Positions 1-10,442 of a DNA stretch of 64,000 nt are shown here, piece after piece. The first letter of the stretch is position 1; the number at the start of each line of letters is the position of its first letter. The translations under genes were made by a program, and so were the position numbers. Under the pieces are notes generated by a model. The model ran no database searches, was not told the DNA's origin, and was given only the letters and a program-made list of their open reading frames with translations. Source of the DNA: Heracleum sosnowskyi. Taxonomy: Eukaryota > Streptophyta > Magnoliopsida > Apiales > Apiaceae. The stretch lies in NCBI GenBank assembly GCA_030848705.1, contig CM061237.1:85493910-85557909 (forward strand), given 5' to 3'.

Positions 1-1494
1 TTTAATATTTTAATTTCTTTCTTTTTCAAGGTATATCTGAAAACACAGTTACAATATAAATGAGTTGTATAAGGATGACATATTTTGATCTTATATCAGT
101 TATAATTTTGACACCTCAAGAAACAGACTATTTATCAACATAATGTTGAGAAGCGGTTGAGATGTTTTTCAATTAAAATGTGAAAAATTAATAATGTCTG
201 TTAAATTATTAATAATTTAACTTACTCATAGGTATAATGTGGTTGATCGACCATAATATTTTGTGTACGTGTGTGCCATGTGTTATCCTATTTTCTAAAA
301 TGTATTGATTCTTGTTAACTTGACTATTTTAATCCAATATTTTCAAAGTTTATTATCTTTAATTTCCAACCGAAATTTCTAAGTGCATATTATCCGACAT
401 TATAATCGATGTACATATAGATTAATTTTTATAGTTTGTCCTATTATATATTATATATGATCCTTTTTTGTATTTATATAAGATTCATTTAACGACCTTT
501 TTTGTTATTATCTAATATTTTTAAGAATCTCATCTTTCAATTATTTTACCTCATGACCAAATAACTTTTTCAAACATAGTTACATTTATTGATTAATTTT
601 ATTCCGACTAATCAATCTATTTTTCTTTGATAAAATTACTATATAAATTCATATTAATATTAACTAAAAATATGGTAAGACAAATTTACATTACGTGATA
701 TTATTATCAATATTTTTGAAATTGGTAGAATACATTATCACGTACCATATTTTTTTTAAAAATAGAAAATTTTAAACATAACATCATTTTACTCAAATGG
801 TAAAGTAATAGTAAAAACATGATACATGTTGGATTTATGTAAAAGAATTTTTAATTCAAAATTAGAAAATTATGTAACACAATGATTAGAAGGATGAATT
901 ATTTAAATGAGATTAGCGGTTTAGTTTACCACAAGAAGTAAATTAACTCATTTTTCCATTAAATAAGAGAGTGACAATTTTTTTTCGAAATTGGTTTTAT
1001 GTACCATACTAGAAAACTAATATACAAAATTTTAAAAATAATGTGAATCGCCATTATTTTACTTTAAAGTATATGACAAATAAGAGGTCGGGTTTATCTA
1101 AAAGGATTTTAAAATGGAAACTAAATGATAATGTAGCACAATGGTTGAAAGGGTGAATTGTTTAGAGGAGGTTAGTGGTTCAAATCACCACTTAAACAAA
1201 ATTAACTTCTTTTTTTCAAATTAAATAAGTGAGTGGCATATGCATGTAATTTTATAACATGAAAGGGTATATCAGTAATTTCACAGGGGATTTTCTTGCT
1301 CAAATTAACCCTGTGTTCTCCTATTATATATAGAAGAGATGTTATGGATTTGAAAATGTTTTGAGAGATTTTGTTGGGTACTCTAACATTTTTCTATGAG
1401 TACTGCACCAAACAAAATTTTTCAAAATTTACAAAGAATAACGTAGTTGACACTTGACAATTTCTAATTTGTGGACGCATATATATATATATAT
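1..1494. other. AT-rich intergenic DNA, no gene seen
   Basis: No credible coding region is visible on either strand. Two diverged direct copies of a block of roughly 180 bp lie near 781-960 and 1061-1240. The second copy contains a tRNA-like pair of boxes: a box A-like TGGTTGAAAGGG near 1142 and a box B-like GGTTCAAATCACC near 1177, about 34 bases apart. This suggests a decayed tRNA-derived SINE, but tail and target duplications are not clear. Confidence 0.5.
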
Positions 1495-2249
1495 ATAGGG
1501 TCGCGCTCAAATGAGACCCTATCTTATTGTGAGAACTGAGATCTAATCTCAGCCATACATTATTTAAATTATTTTTTAATCTGAGCCACACATCAGTATT
1601 CTCACTCCTTCGTTCCTCTCACATCAGTATCAACTTTCTCTCTCACTAATCCATTAATCAACCAACTGTTCGACCCCAATCGCAAAACCCACTTGATTCA
1701 CTATAATTTTACTAGATTCGTTGCTTAAAATTGCTACCACTTTGTCACCGTAACCTGTTTCACTATAAACCCATGTTCACCATTTACAAATCACCACAAG
1801 TATCGACACACTGTTGCCACCACCACTACATTACTAGTACCGCCACATATAAAATCACTAAAACCAAACAAAAATCACCAATATTTAAGCAATTACACTG
1901 TTATTATCAACGAAAATATCAATTCCCAACCCAAATTAACAAAAGTTTCAATACAAATCACCAAAATTTAAACGAAAAATCACTAAAAAGAACGGATCTA
2001 AGAGCTATTGAACTATATAAACCATATAAACCATTAAATTTAACTAAATAATTACCAAAATATTAGTTGAAATTCATCAAAATATAACCCCACCACCACT
2101 ATTCTGCCACCATAACTACAGAATGACCAAAATTTTAGTACAAATTATCAAATTTCAACACAAATCACCAATTTTAAATGCAAATCACCAAATTTCAACG
2201 CAAATCACCAAATTTCATATTGTAAATCACCAAAAAACACACCCATCCA

Positions 2250-2459
2250 GCTCCTCCGCCACCACCTCCACCGTTTTTCTCGCTTTTCTCGCTCCGCCTC
2301 GAGTAAATTCTCATCACCGGAGGCTTTTTCCGATCGTCGGTGAATTCATCGAGAAGCTTCCGCGCCTTCACTTTCTTCGATCCAGCCACTGTCACGCACG
2401 GTAGAGTTGAGGAGTAGAGGTCCGTCATCGCCACGTACTTCACCGGCGTCTTCGCGTGG
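2250..2459 (-). pseudogene. captured host gene fragment, possibly ATX/trithorax-like N-terminus
   Basis: This stretch is strikingly GC-rich compared with the surrounding AT-rich DNA and reads without stops on the minus strand for about 70 codons. Visible features are KYVAMTDLYSST, SKKVKARKL and PPVMRIYSRR, followed by a glycine run. The combination of a YV..xxLYSS start, SKKVKARKL and PPVxRxYSRR resembles the N-terminal region of plant ATX1/ATX2-type trithorax histone methyltransferases; this is from memory of the family, not a search. It has no SET, PHD or PWWP domain and no start context, so it is only a fragment. Its place inside a TIR element suggests transduplication of the Pack-MULE type. 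The gene identity is uncertain; that it is coding-derived is more secure. Confidence 0.5.
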
Positions 2460-2462
2460 TCC

Positions 2463-2463
<1 letters not shown>

Positions 2464-2516
<53 letters not shown>

Positions 2517-2640
2517 AATATATGTGTGTATAATTTAAGAGAGAGAGAGAGAATTAATATATGTGTGTATAATTTAAGTCGTGGGAGAGAGAGAGAATTA
2601 ATATATGTGTATAATTTAAGTAGAGAGAGAGATCGGGAAG
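2464..2640. repeat. (GA)n microsatellite with AT/GA minisatellite copies
   Basis: A perfect GA run of about 48 bp (2466-2513) is followed by three diminishing copies of a unit made of AATTAATATATGTGTGTATA, a short AT-rich link and another GA run, each about 40-60 bp. It lies inside the TIR element, directly behind the GC-rich gene fragment. Confidence 0.85.
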
Positions 2641-2817
2641 TGGGTGGATGAGTGATGTGAGGAGAGAGAAATAATTATTCTAATTTAAAAATATGTGTGT
2701 TTATTTGTGGTCCAGATTAAAAGTAGTTTTAAAATTGAGTGGCTGAGATTTAGTCTCAGTTCTCATTTTAACATAGGGTCTCATTTGATCAATTGCCTAT
2801 ATATATATATATATATA

Positions 2818-3753
2818 CTAGCTTAAAACCCGTGCGATGCACGGATTGTTAATTGTTATTTTATTATTATTATTTTAATTGTATTTGTCAAAAAAATAAG
2901 TATGCATGTTAAAATAGCTAAACACTTTTAATTAATTAAAAACATTAAAACAGATTTTAAAATAAATAAGGGTTTGCTCGTTATATTTTTGGAAAAGGTG
3001 GGGTTTTAGTATGTAAAAATAAAAAATGTAACATATATTTAGTTTAAAAAGGTAAATGTCCGTGATATTTTTGGGAAATGAGGTTTTAAAATTTAATAAT
3101 TTAAATTATTTAAATACGTTTTAAAATAAATAAGTAAATGGTTTGTCCGTGATATTTTTAGAAAAACAATGGATTTTAGTGAGAAAAATAAAAAAGGTAA
3201 ATTGAAAAAGGCAATTTCCCGTTATATATTTAGAAAATGAGGTACTTTGTTAGAAAAAATTAATAATGTGTTTTAGTTGAAAAGGTAATTGATTATAAAT
3301 AGGTATTTGATTATTTATATTTTAATATTTTTAGTGATTGCATTTGTTAAGAAAAATAAGTAGACATGTTAAAATAGGTAAACTTTTAAAAAAATAATTA
3401 TAATAATAGGTTTAAAAATAAATAACTAAAGGTTTGTCCGTTATATTTTTGGAAAATGAGGGGTTTTAGTAAGAAAAAATAGAAAAACTAACATGTTTTA
3501 GTTAAAAAAGGTAATTACCCGTGATATATTTGAAAAAGTAGGGGAATTTGTTAGAAAAAATTAAAAAAAAAATGTATTTTAGGTGAAAAAGGTAATTGGT
3601 TATAAATAGGTAATATTATTATTTAATAATATATTTCTATAAGTAAGTAAGGTTAATTAAGTAAAAATACGAATTTAAGAAAGGACAATTAAGTAAAATC
3701 ACAACGTACCATACCGACCGACCAAACTTTTAATGTTTCGTCTATTATATAAT
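2818..3753 (-). mobile_element. Helitron-like unit 1 (3' end at left)
   Basis: Read on the minus strand, the left edge is a Helitron 3' terminus: hairpin CCGTGC-ATC-GCACGG (2830-2844), a short AT spacer, then CTAG (2818-2821) followed by T. The right edge carries a conserved subterminal block (minus strand TATTATATAATAGACG, then AAACATTAAAAGTTTGGTCGG) that recurs at the other units and at 34.5 kb. The interior is non-coding, with loosely repeated segments around GTGATATTTTTGGAAAA and AAAAAGGTAATT. There is no Rep/helicase gene, so it is non-autonomous. An inverted relative lies at 57.17-57.88 kb. Confidence 0.65.
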
Positions 3754-3754
3754 A

Positions 3755-4967
3755 CTAGCTTATATCCCGTGCGACGCACGGTCTTCTTTAATATTTTCTT
3801 ATTTTTTTTATTTAGATTTTAGTTATTATATATAATTTGATAAAATTCTAATATATATATATCGGATTTATAAATCTAACAATTTAATATCTAAATTTAA
3901 TATATTCTTGACGTAATCTGTAGTAGTATTTTAGATATTAAAATATAAAATATTTTAAAATAACAGATCTAATGATTCGTATTTTTTTTACTCTTAAAAA
4001 TCTAAAAAGGGACTCAAATGTAAATATCAAAATATGTGCTCGTGCAATATACCGAGTTTATTTGAATATACTATTACTTTTATTTTCATTAATTATCTCG
4101 TTTAAATTGAATGTTAAAAAAATTATAATAAACATGAATTTCATAAGTTTAATATAATAATATTACCAATATATCTGTCTTTTGCCGTGTTATTTTTAAT
4201 TTGAACATGAGTTGTTTCAGTTAAAAAATATAAAACAGGTAATATTCTTAAAAAGACAATTAGTTACTTATTCACAATTATATAAATTATATTACTTTTT
4301 TTTATATATGTCGTCTGCATTATTTTTAGAAAATTAGTTGTTTAAGTTAGAAAATATAAAAGAGGTAATGTGTTTTAGCTGAAAAGAATAAATAGTTATT
4401 TATTAATATTTATATAAAACAATATTACCATTGTATATTTATTTTGCATGTATTATATTTAGAAGATAAGTTGTTTTAGTTAGAAAATATAAAACAAATA
4501 ATGTGTTTTAGCTGTCGGTTATAAATATATAATAATATTACCATTTCATATATATGTTGCCCGTCTTATTTTTAGAAAATGATTTGTTTTAGTTAAATAG
4601 ATATATGAAATAGGTAATATGTTTTAGCTGAAAAAGGTAATTGGTTATTAATAAATTGGTTTCCATATATGTGTATTTAGAAGATGAGTTGTTTTATTTA
4701 AAAATATAAAAATAATATGTTTTAGCTGAAAAAGGTAATCGTTTATAAATATATAATAATATTACCATATTATATATATGTTGCCCGTTTTATTTTTAGA
4801 AGATGAGTTGGTTTAGTTTAAAAATAATATAAAATAGGTAATGTACTGAAAAAGGTAATTGATTATTAATAAATTGGTTATAAATAGGCCCGTGAATCGG
4901 CCCAAATACCGACCGACCGACCGACTGACCGACCGACCAAAACTTTTAATGTTTCGTCTTTAATAAT
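3755..4967 (-). mobile_element. Helitron-like unit 2 (3' end at left)
   Basis: This is a second unit in the same orientation as its left neighbour and touching it. CTAG is at 3755-3758, the hairpin CCGTGC-GTC-GCACGG (minus strand) is at 3767-3781, and the 5' subterminal GACGAAACATTAAAAG block is at about 4940-4965, beside repeated GACC (ACCGACCGACCGACTGACCG). The interior repeats a theme of about 150-200 bp (GAAAAAGGTAATTGGTTAT, TTGCCCGT, AGATGAGTTGTTTTAGTT) several times. No protein is encoded. A piece starting with the same hairpin-proximal sequence recurs at 58.1 kb. Confidence 0.62.
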
Positions 4968-4968
4968 A

Positions 4969-7900
4969 CTAGCTTATAGCCCGTGCGATGCACGGTTACT
5001 TAAATTTTATTTATAATTATTTTGTTTATAATTATAATTTTATTACTCATGCAACACACGATTGTTTTTTTAATATTTATAATTATATTTATTTATGAAT
5101 ATTTTAATATTTAAAAGTTATTAGTTTACATGATTAAATTATTATTAAAAAAGATTTAGCCAAAAAAATTATAGTTAAAAATTTGATATTTATTATATTT
5201 TACACGCTCAATTTAATATTTGTTTATATTGAGTTATAAAAATTAGATTTTGCCAATTTTATAGTCCACATGAAATTCACAAAATAATCTTTAATTTAGT
5301 TGTGGTTTAATAGTTCTTTTTCAATTAAAAACTATTCTAAAACTAAAAAGAGAATAAAGTGACGAAATTTAATGTTGAGAATTCTATTCGATTTAGGAAA
5401 TCTACTTATATGTAGTTTAGATTATTATAATACCCTTTATTAACAAAATACAGTTTTTAATGTTAAATCTAACGGTTTTCACCTATCTATTAACATTAAA
5501 CGATTTTTATTATTTTGGTATTAAATGAGTTTCCTTATTTAATTACAACTATTTTTATGTTTTGACTTTTTAAAAAATCCAATCCTAATATAATATCCTT
5601 TAACTTATATCATTTTTAGATAATAACTTCTTTTTATATGATATAATCTTGATCATGTATTTTTAAAAGTATTGGATCTAACGGTTGAGAATGTTTTAGC
5701 GGTATTTAGGACCAAACTACCATGATAACATCATTAATTTTTCTTAATATTTATAATTTTTTTAATTTATAATTTTTTTAAATATTTATTGCTAAAATAT
5801 AATATACTCTTTTTTGTAATATGTTAAAGATGCGGGAACTTTGAACTTTTGAGAAAATAAATTATCAATTAAAATATAATTTTTTTTGTAATAGTTCTTA
5901 TTTTAAAGTAGTACACCGTGATCAAAATTCTGTATAAATTTCATTTTTTTATAGTATATCCTGTAAATATCTATGTTATTATATTAAAGACTAATTAATG
6001 AAAGCTTCCTTATAAGTTTGGTCGTTATGTTTGATCACTCAATCCATAATCGTTGAATCTTTCAAATTAAATTGTTGAAAAACGTCCGATATAATAGTAA
6101 AATTATCATGTAGAATGATCTAAGGTTTGAATATACCAACAACATATTAAAATTTATAGGTTTTTTTGAAAAATAAGATTTTTTTCATTTTTTCTTGCAC
6201 ACATATGTTATTTGATAATATTTTTTGTAAAGTACGATTTTTCAGAAAAGTACTATACTAATTGATTAACAAACTTTTAAAGTTTCGAATTTAATAATTT
6301 ACGATGTATATAGGTTTAAAAAGTTTGGCCTCTTCTATAGCTGAGTCTAAAATTTCAAAATAAGGTTTTTTAAATATGAATATAGTTCTGTTAACAATGA
6401 AATTAGGCCTCTATGAGTTTTTATAAAACAAAATCACTATTTACGTATAATTTATTATTTAATAATAAATAATATTTGATTAGTTATGATATAAAACTTA
6501 ATAAAATAGGATTAAAAATATGCATAATTTTATAAAATTTTATCCTCGTATTATTATATTCTTTGTTGATTTGAATTTTTCTTAGATTGATTTTAATTTT
6601 TGAACATAGATTTCTAAATTTAAAATAGTTAGAAAAAAATAATTAAATTGGTGTTAAAATAATGATGACATAATAATTATTATTAGAATTTAAATATTCA
6701 CTTTATTAATTTGGGCTTTATAGAATTTAATATAATAAGGATATCAAGTATACACTGATATACGTATCTTACTAACTGCTTTTACTTTTAATGTTTCGGT
6801 TTTATTTACGGTGTAAATAAAATTTTAAAATACATTATTACTTAAAAATTATTAAATAGAATAAAAATTATGTTATGATTATATAAAATTTTATTCTCAT
6901 ATTATTATATTCTTTATCGATTTGAATTTGTTCTTAATTAATTTTGATACTTTATTGAAAGAAATATAAAATTTCTATATTTAAAAGAATTAGTGGAAAA
7001 ATAAATAAATTGGTGCTACAATAATAAAAAAAATATTTATTAAAATTTAGATACTCACTTTAATATTTGGGTTCTATCTTAAGTTTTAGAAATTGAATTT
7101 TGACAATTTTACAACTCATGCGAAACTAACGAAATTATCTTTAATTTAATGATGGTTTAATAATTATTATCTAACTTGACCAGTTTACCTACCCATAAAA
7201 TAAACTGAAAGGAAAAGATGTTTAAGAAGTGTTACACAAAGAATTCAATTCAATATAGAAAACCAATTTATAATTGGTTTAAATTATCAAAGCACACTTC
7301 TTAATATTTAAATATAATCCTACCTTTAATCAAATACACATTTTAATATAAATATTATATTAAAAATTATCGTTTATGAATATGAAACCCTCAACATTTT
7401 AATAATATTTTGATATTATCCTTTTATATTTGTTATATGTAAAATAATATAATTATAATTTGGATTAATCAAATTGTTATGTTCCTTCAAAAAAAAGTGT
7501 TTAAATTTATTCATGTACAGGAGTTCTCCTAAGTCTCTTATAATGTAGGGTATCATTGTAATCGATATGAATTGTTATCTTGATATTTGGTTTAACAATT
7601 ATTATCTAACTGGAACTATACATAAATTCAAAAGAAAAGATATTTAAGAATTTTTACATAGAAAAATTTTAAATTATCAAAATACACTTTTTAGTATTTA
7701 AATATAATTCTATTATTAATCAGATACACTTTTTAATATTAGATCTAACAATTCTCATCGATCTATTTAAGATCTAACTATAATTATTAATTTGGTCGTA
7801 TACTGATCGTACACGAACCAGATCGATTTTAATTTTTTCTTAAATTGATTTTAATATTTTATTGAAATAAATATAGAATTTTATAAATTTAAAAGAATTA

Positions 7901-8376
7901 GGAAAAAAAAATTAAATTGGTGCTACAATAATAAAAAAATATTTATTAAAATTTAGATAATAACTTTACTGTTTGGGCTCTTGGGCTCTATCTTGAGTTT
8001 TAGACAACAGATTTGAACGATTTTACAGTCCACGCGAAGCTTACAAAATTATCTTTAATTTAATGATGGTTTAATAATTATTATGTAACTGGAACTATCC
8101 ATAAAATAAAGAGAAAATATAATTACGAATTTTTACATAAAGATTTCTATTCGATATAGAAAACCCATTTATAATAGGTTTAAATTATCAAAATACACCT
8201 TTTAGTATTTAAATACTATCCTATTATTAATCAAATACAATTTTTAATATTATATCTGACGGTCCTCATCGATTTGAATATTTATAGTTTTATAATCCGA
8301 CGGATCGTATACTTTTGGTAGTACAGTGACCGACCAAAGTTTTGGATAAGATCTCCCTTACGCTTATTATATATAA
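4969..8376 (-). mobile_element. Helitron-like unit 3, with internal repeats
   Basis: The left edge shows CTAG (4969-4972) and a CCGTGC-ATC-GCACGG hairpin (4981-4995). The likely 5' edge is near 8330-8376 (GACCGACCAAAGTTTT, then ATTATATATAAG). Internal blocks recur about every 0.5-0.9 kb: a 'TTAATGATGGTTTAATAATT' block near 7145 and 8060 with weaker forms near 5300 and 7590, and a 'GATTTTAATATTTTATTGAAA' type block near 6590, 6935 and 7845. No coding capacity is seen. The unit may be composite; its right boundary is less certain than its left. Confidence 0.5.
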
Positions 8377-9700
8377 GGAGTTAATAGTATAGATAGTATT
8401 GATATATGTATACGGGGTCCTATATCTTTATTAAAAATATTACTATTAAAGATAAATTTGGCAGATTTTTTGGAAAATTTTGTACTCTAACATTTTTTTT
8501 TCTATTATAAAATTAAAAGTTTGTATAGATAGTCTGTCATTCCACCGTCTTCGTAGAAATGATTACCTTGTTCTATTTCACATTCTAATGCTTGTCCTGT
8601 TCCGGGAGTGCTCACTTATGTGATTTCCGATGAAACATACTGCTAGCAAGAATTGAATTCAAGATTTGGAACGATAAAAAATATATTTTTAATTACTTGA
8701 GTAACAAATAAACATCGTTAGTTATATTGTTTTACCAGTTTTAATATAATAAAGATAATTTTATTATAAGTTGGAGAATGAGTGACAAATAATTTTCTTT
8801 TTAAAATTTAGAGTAACTATATTTTTTTCTAATTAGGTAATCATTTATTGAAATTTAAATGAATGTCCCTCCATGAGCTGTCCTCGTGTAATTTTGCACT
8901 GTTAAGTAATTATTACAAGTTGGGCCAAGAACAAATCTGTTACTCCCTCTCATTTCTTTACAAATATGTATTTTAAAAAATATATAAAATATAATTTCAT
9001 AATATATGTTTAAATAAATATTTAAACATTAAATTTTTATTTAAATAAAAATAATTTATACAAATATATTTAGGAGGAGTCTAAAATGCGTAAGAGAAAA
9101 TTATAATCTTATACCCTACTAACAAAACAAATATAAGATTGGAAAATTTCGTAACAAAACAAACATGAGCTGTATAGATACAAAGGAAGTGATAGAAGAG
9201 TGTAGAGTGTAGTAGCCGAAATCCAAACTTAGAGTCATTTTGTTCACACCTCTTGGAAAAATTGTATGTATCCAAACTAGTATCTCTCTCCTAAAAATTA
9301 ACTCCCAGTAAAACAGAATAGTAATAGTATATGTATTCGATTAAACTCTAAATTTACGAAATTATAAAAATGTAAAAAACAAACCTGAATTTGGAACAAA
9401 ATGGAATGAGGATAACAGCAAGTCCAACAGCTTACATATTTCATGTCCTAAGTCAAAATTTAGGTCGTATGACACAAAAAAGTGCTCGGACAGAGTCATA
9501 GTGGTTACTTAAAAAACTAGAACATTGCTTTCATTACTTATCTTTAGATAACCCGTAACCATTACCTATTTCATTTCTATCAAAAAAAATTTATTTTCAA
9601 AAAACTTATCCTAAATCACTAAAATTCTTTATTTTATTATATTTATAACTAACGCACTAAGAATTTGCGATGTAACCATCAGAAGGAATAAAAATGAGCA
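8377..9700. other. AT-rich intergenic DNA upstream of the ceramidase gene
   Basis: No gene is visible. Apart from the MITE-like element near 8.94-9.08 kb, it holds only AT-rich unique sequence. The short open frame on the minus strand near 9.1-9.3 kb has no recognisable features. Confidence 0.5.
8943..9081. mobile_element. Stowaway-like MITE, about 140 bp
   Basis: It begins CTCCCTCTCATTTC after TA and ends AATATATTTAGGAGGAG before TCTA, giving imperfect terminal inverted repeats (CTCCCTC against CTCCTCC) around a very AT-rich core. Size, TIR start and TA-rich context fit Stowaway/Tc1-mariner MITEs. The TIR match is weak, so the call is tentative. Confidence 0.4.
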
Positions 9701-9851
9701 AGTGACGAGTGTGGGTGACGACTAAAAACTGGAACTCCTCCTCCTTTATTAGTCTTTGCTTCTCCGCAACAAAACAGAACATTCATCCCTCCTTTCCCCC
9801 CACCCTACTTGTACTGTACTACTACTTCTCCCTTCTCCTCTACATTTTACA

Positions 9852-9852
<1 letters not shown>

Positions 9853-9892
<40 letters not shown>
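9853..9892 (+). repeat. (CT)n microsatellite in the predicted ceramidase 5' UTR
   Basis: About 20 CT dinucleotides lie immediately upstream of a good splice donor (CTACAG/GTACGC, donor at 9906). CT tracts are common in plant core promoters and leaders, so this probably marks the first, non-coding exon of the downstream gene. Confidence 0.7.
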
Positions 9893-9897
<5 letters not shown>

Positions 9898-9905
9898 CTC
9901 TACAG

Positions 9906-10392
9906 GTACGCAATTTCTTCAATTATATCTCATATTACTTGTGAGTTTTTATCTTTATGTGTTATGTTTACTGATTTCCTAGTCTTATTTGGTTATTTCA
10001 ATCCTTATTGTTTAAGTTTTCATTATTTTATATGCCATTGTTTCAAATCATTTAGTAATGTGTTTTATAGCTTAAAGCAGATGTCTAGCTTCTAATTCTT
10101 CTCTTTTTGGATTAGATTGTTAGGCACCACTATTATACCAACTTATTAATTTCAATTACTTAATTGTTTACTCTCTCTTATACGACTGGGTTACTAAAAC
10201 CTTTTCAAATCGGTTTCTACTTACATTAGAGTGGTTTAAAGGGATCACTTGTACTGCTTAGTAACTTACGCTACTTGAAGTTTACTAATCTCATTTTACT
10301 TATAATATAAATATTTACAAACGAAAATTAAACTAGTGCGGATCTTTGTTTTCTACTTGTTAACTACCTGACAAATTAAATTCTGTGTCAAG
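9906..10392 (+). other. predicted 5' UTR intron of the ceramidase gene
   Basis: The donor is CAG/GTACGC at 9906 and the acceptor TGTCAAG/GAAAATG at 10391-10392. The interval is T-rich and stop-rich, as expected of a plant leader intron. It would join the CT-rich leader to the exon that carries the start codon. This is inferred from splice consensus only. Confidence 0.45.
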
Positions 10393-10396
10393 GAAA

Positions 10397-10414
10397 ATGC
10401 AAAGGATCGCCTGA
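10397..10414 (+). other. five-codon upstream ORF before the ceramidase start
   Basis: An ATG at 10397 opens a five-codon frame ending in TGA at 10412-10414, 28 bases before the predicted main ATG at 10443. If the mature leader includes this exon, scanning ribosomes meet this uORF first, which could dampen ceramidase translation. Confidence 0.4.
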
Positions 10415-10442
10415 TCTGCATTACTTTCAATTGCTGGACTTG

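Larger units (their letters stand above)
1495..2800. mobile_element. Mutator-like TIR element inserted in a TA microsatellite
   Basis: The ends are inverted repeats of about 61 bp (1495-1555 and 2740-2800). Each contains the blocks CAAATGAGACCCTAT, GAGAACTGAGA and AATCTCAGCCA in matching order. Weaker inverted similarity (AATCTGAGCCACACA against AATCTGGACCACAAA) carries on inward to about 100 bp. Both ends sit against (AT)n runs (1479-1497 and 2800-2817), as in TA-targeting plant elements such as the maize TA-flanked Mutator-like transposons and rice Micron elements. No transposase is present, so it is non-autonomous. Its interior holds a GC-rich gene fragment on the minus strand and GA repeats. 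The superfamily is inferred from the long TIRs; a 9-11 bp target duplication cannot be scored inside the TA run. Confidence 0.7.

Noticed and set aside
1731..2404. Two + strand open frames of about 100 codons
   Set aside because: They are low-complexity CACCAAATTTCAA-type repeats, and the second is antisense to the better GC-rich minus-strand fragment.
2464..2513. GAGA promoter element of a gene
   Set aside because: No gene follows on either side; it is a microsatellite inside a transposon.
9709..10095. Open frame of 128 codons over the CT microsatellite
   Set aside because: Its Leu/Ser repeat comes only from (CT)n, the rest is T-rich leader and intron sequence, and it has no family features.
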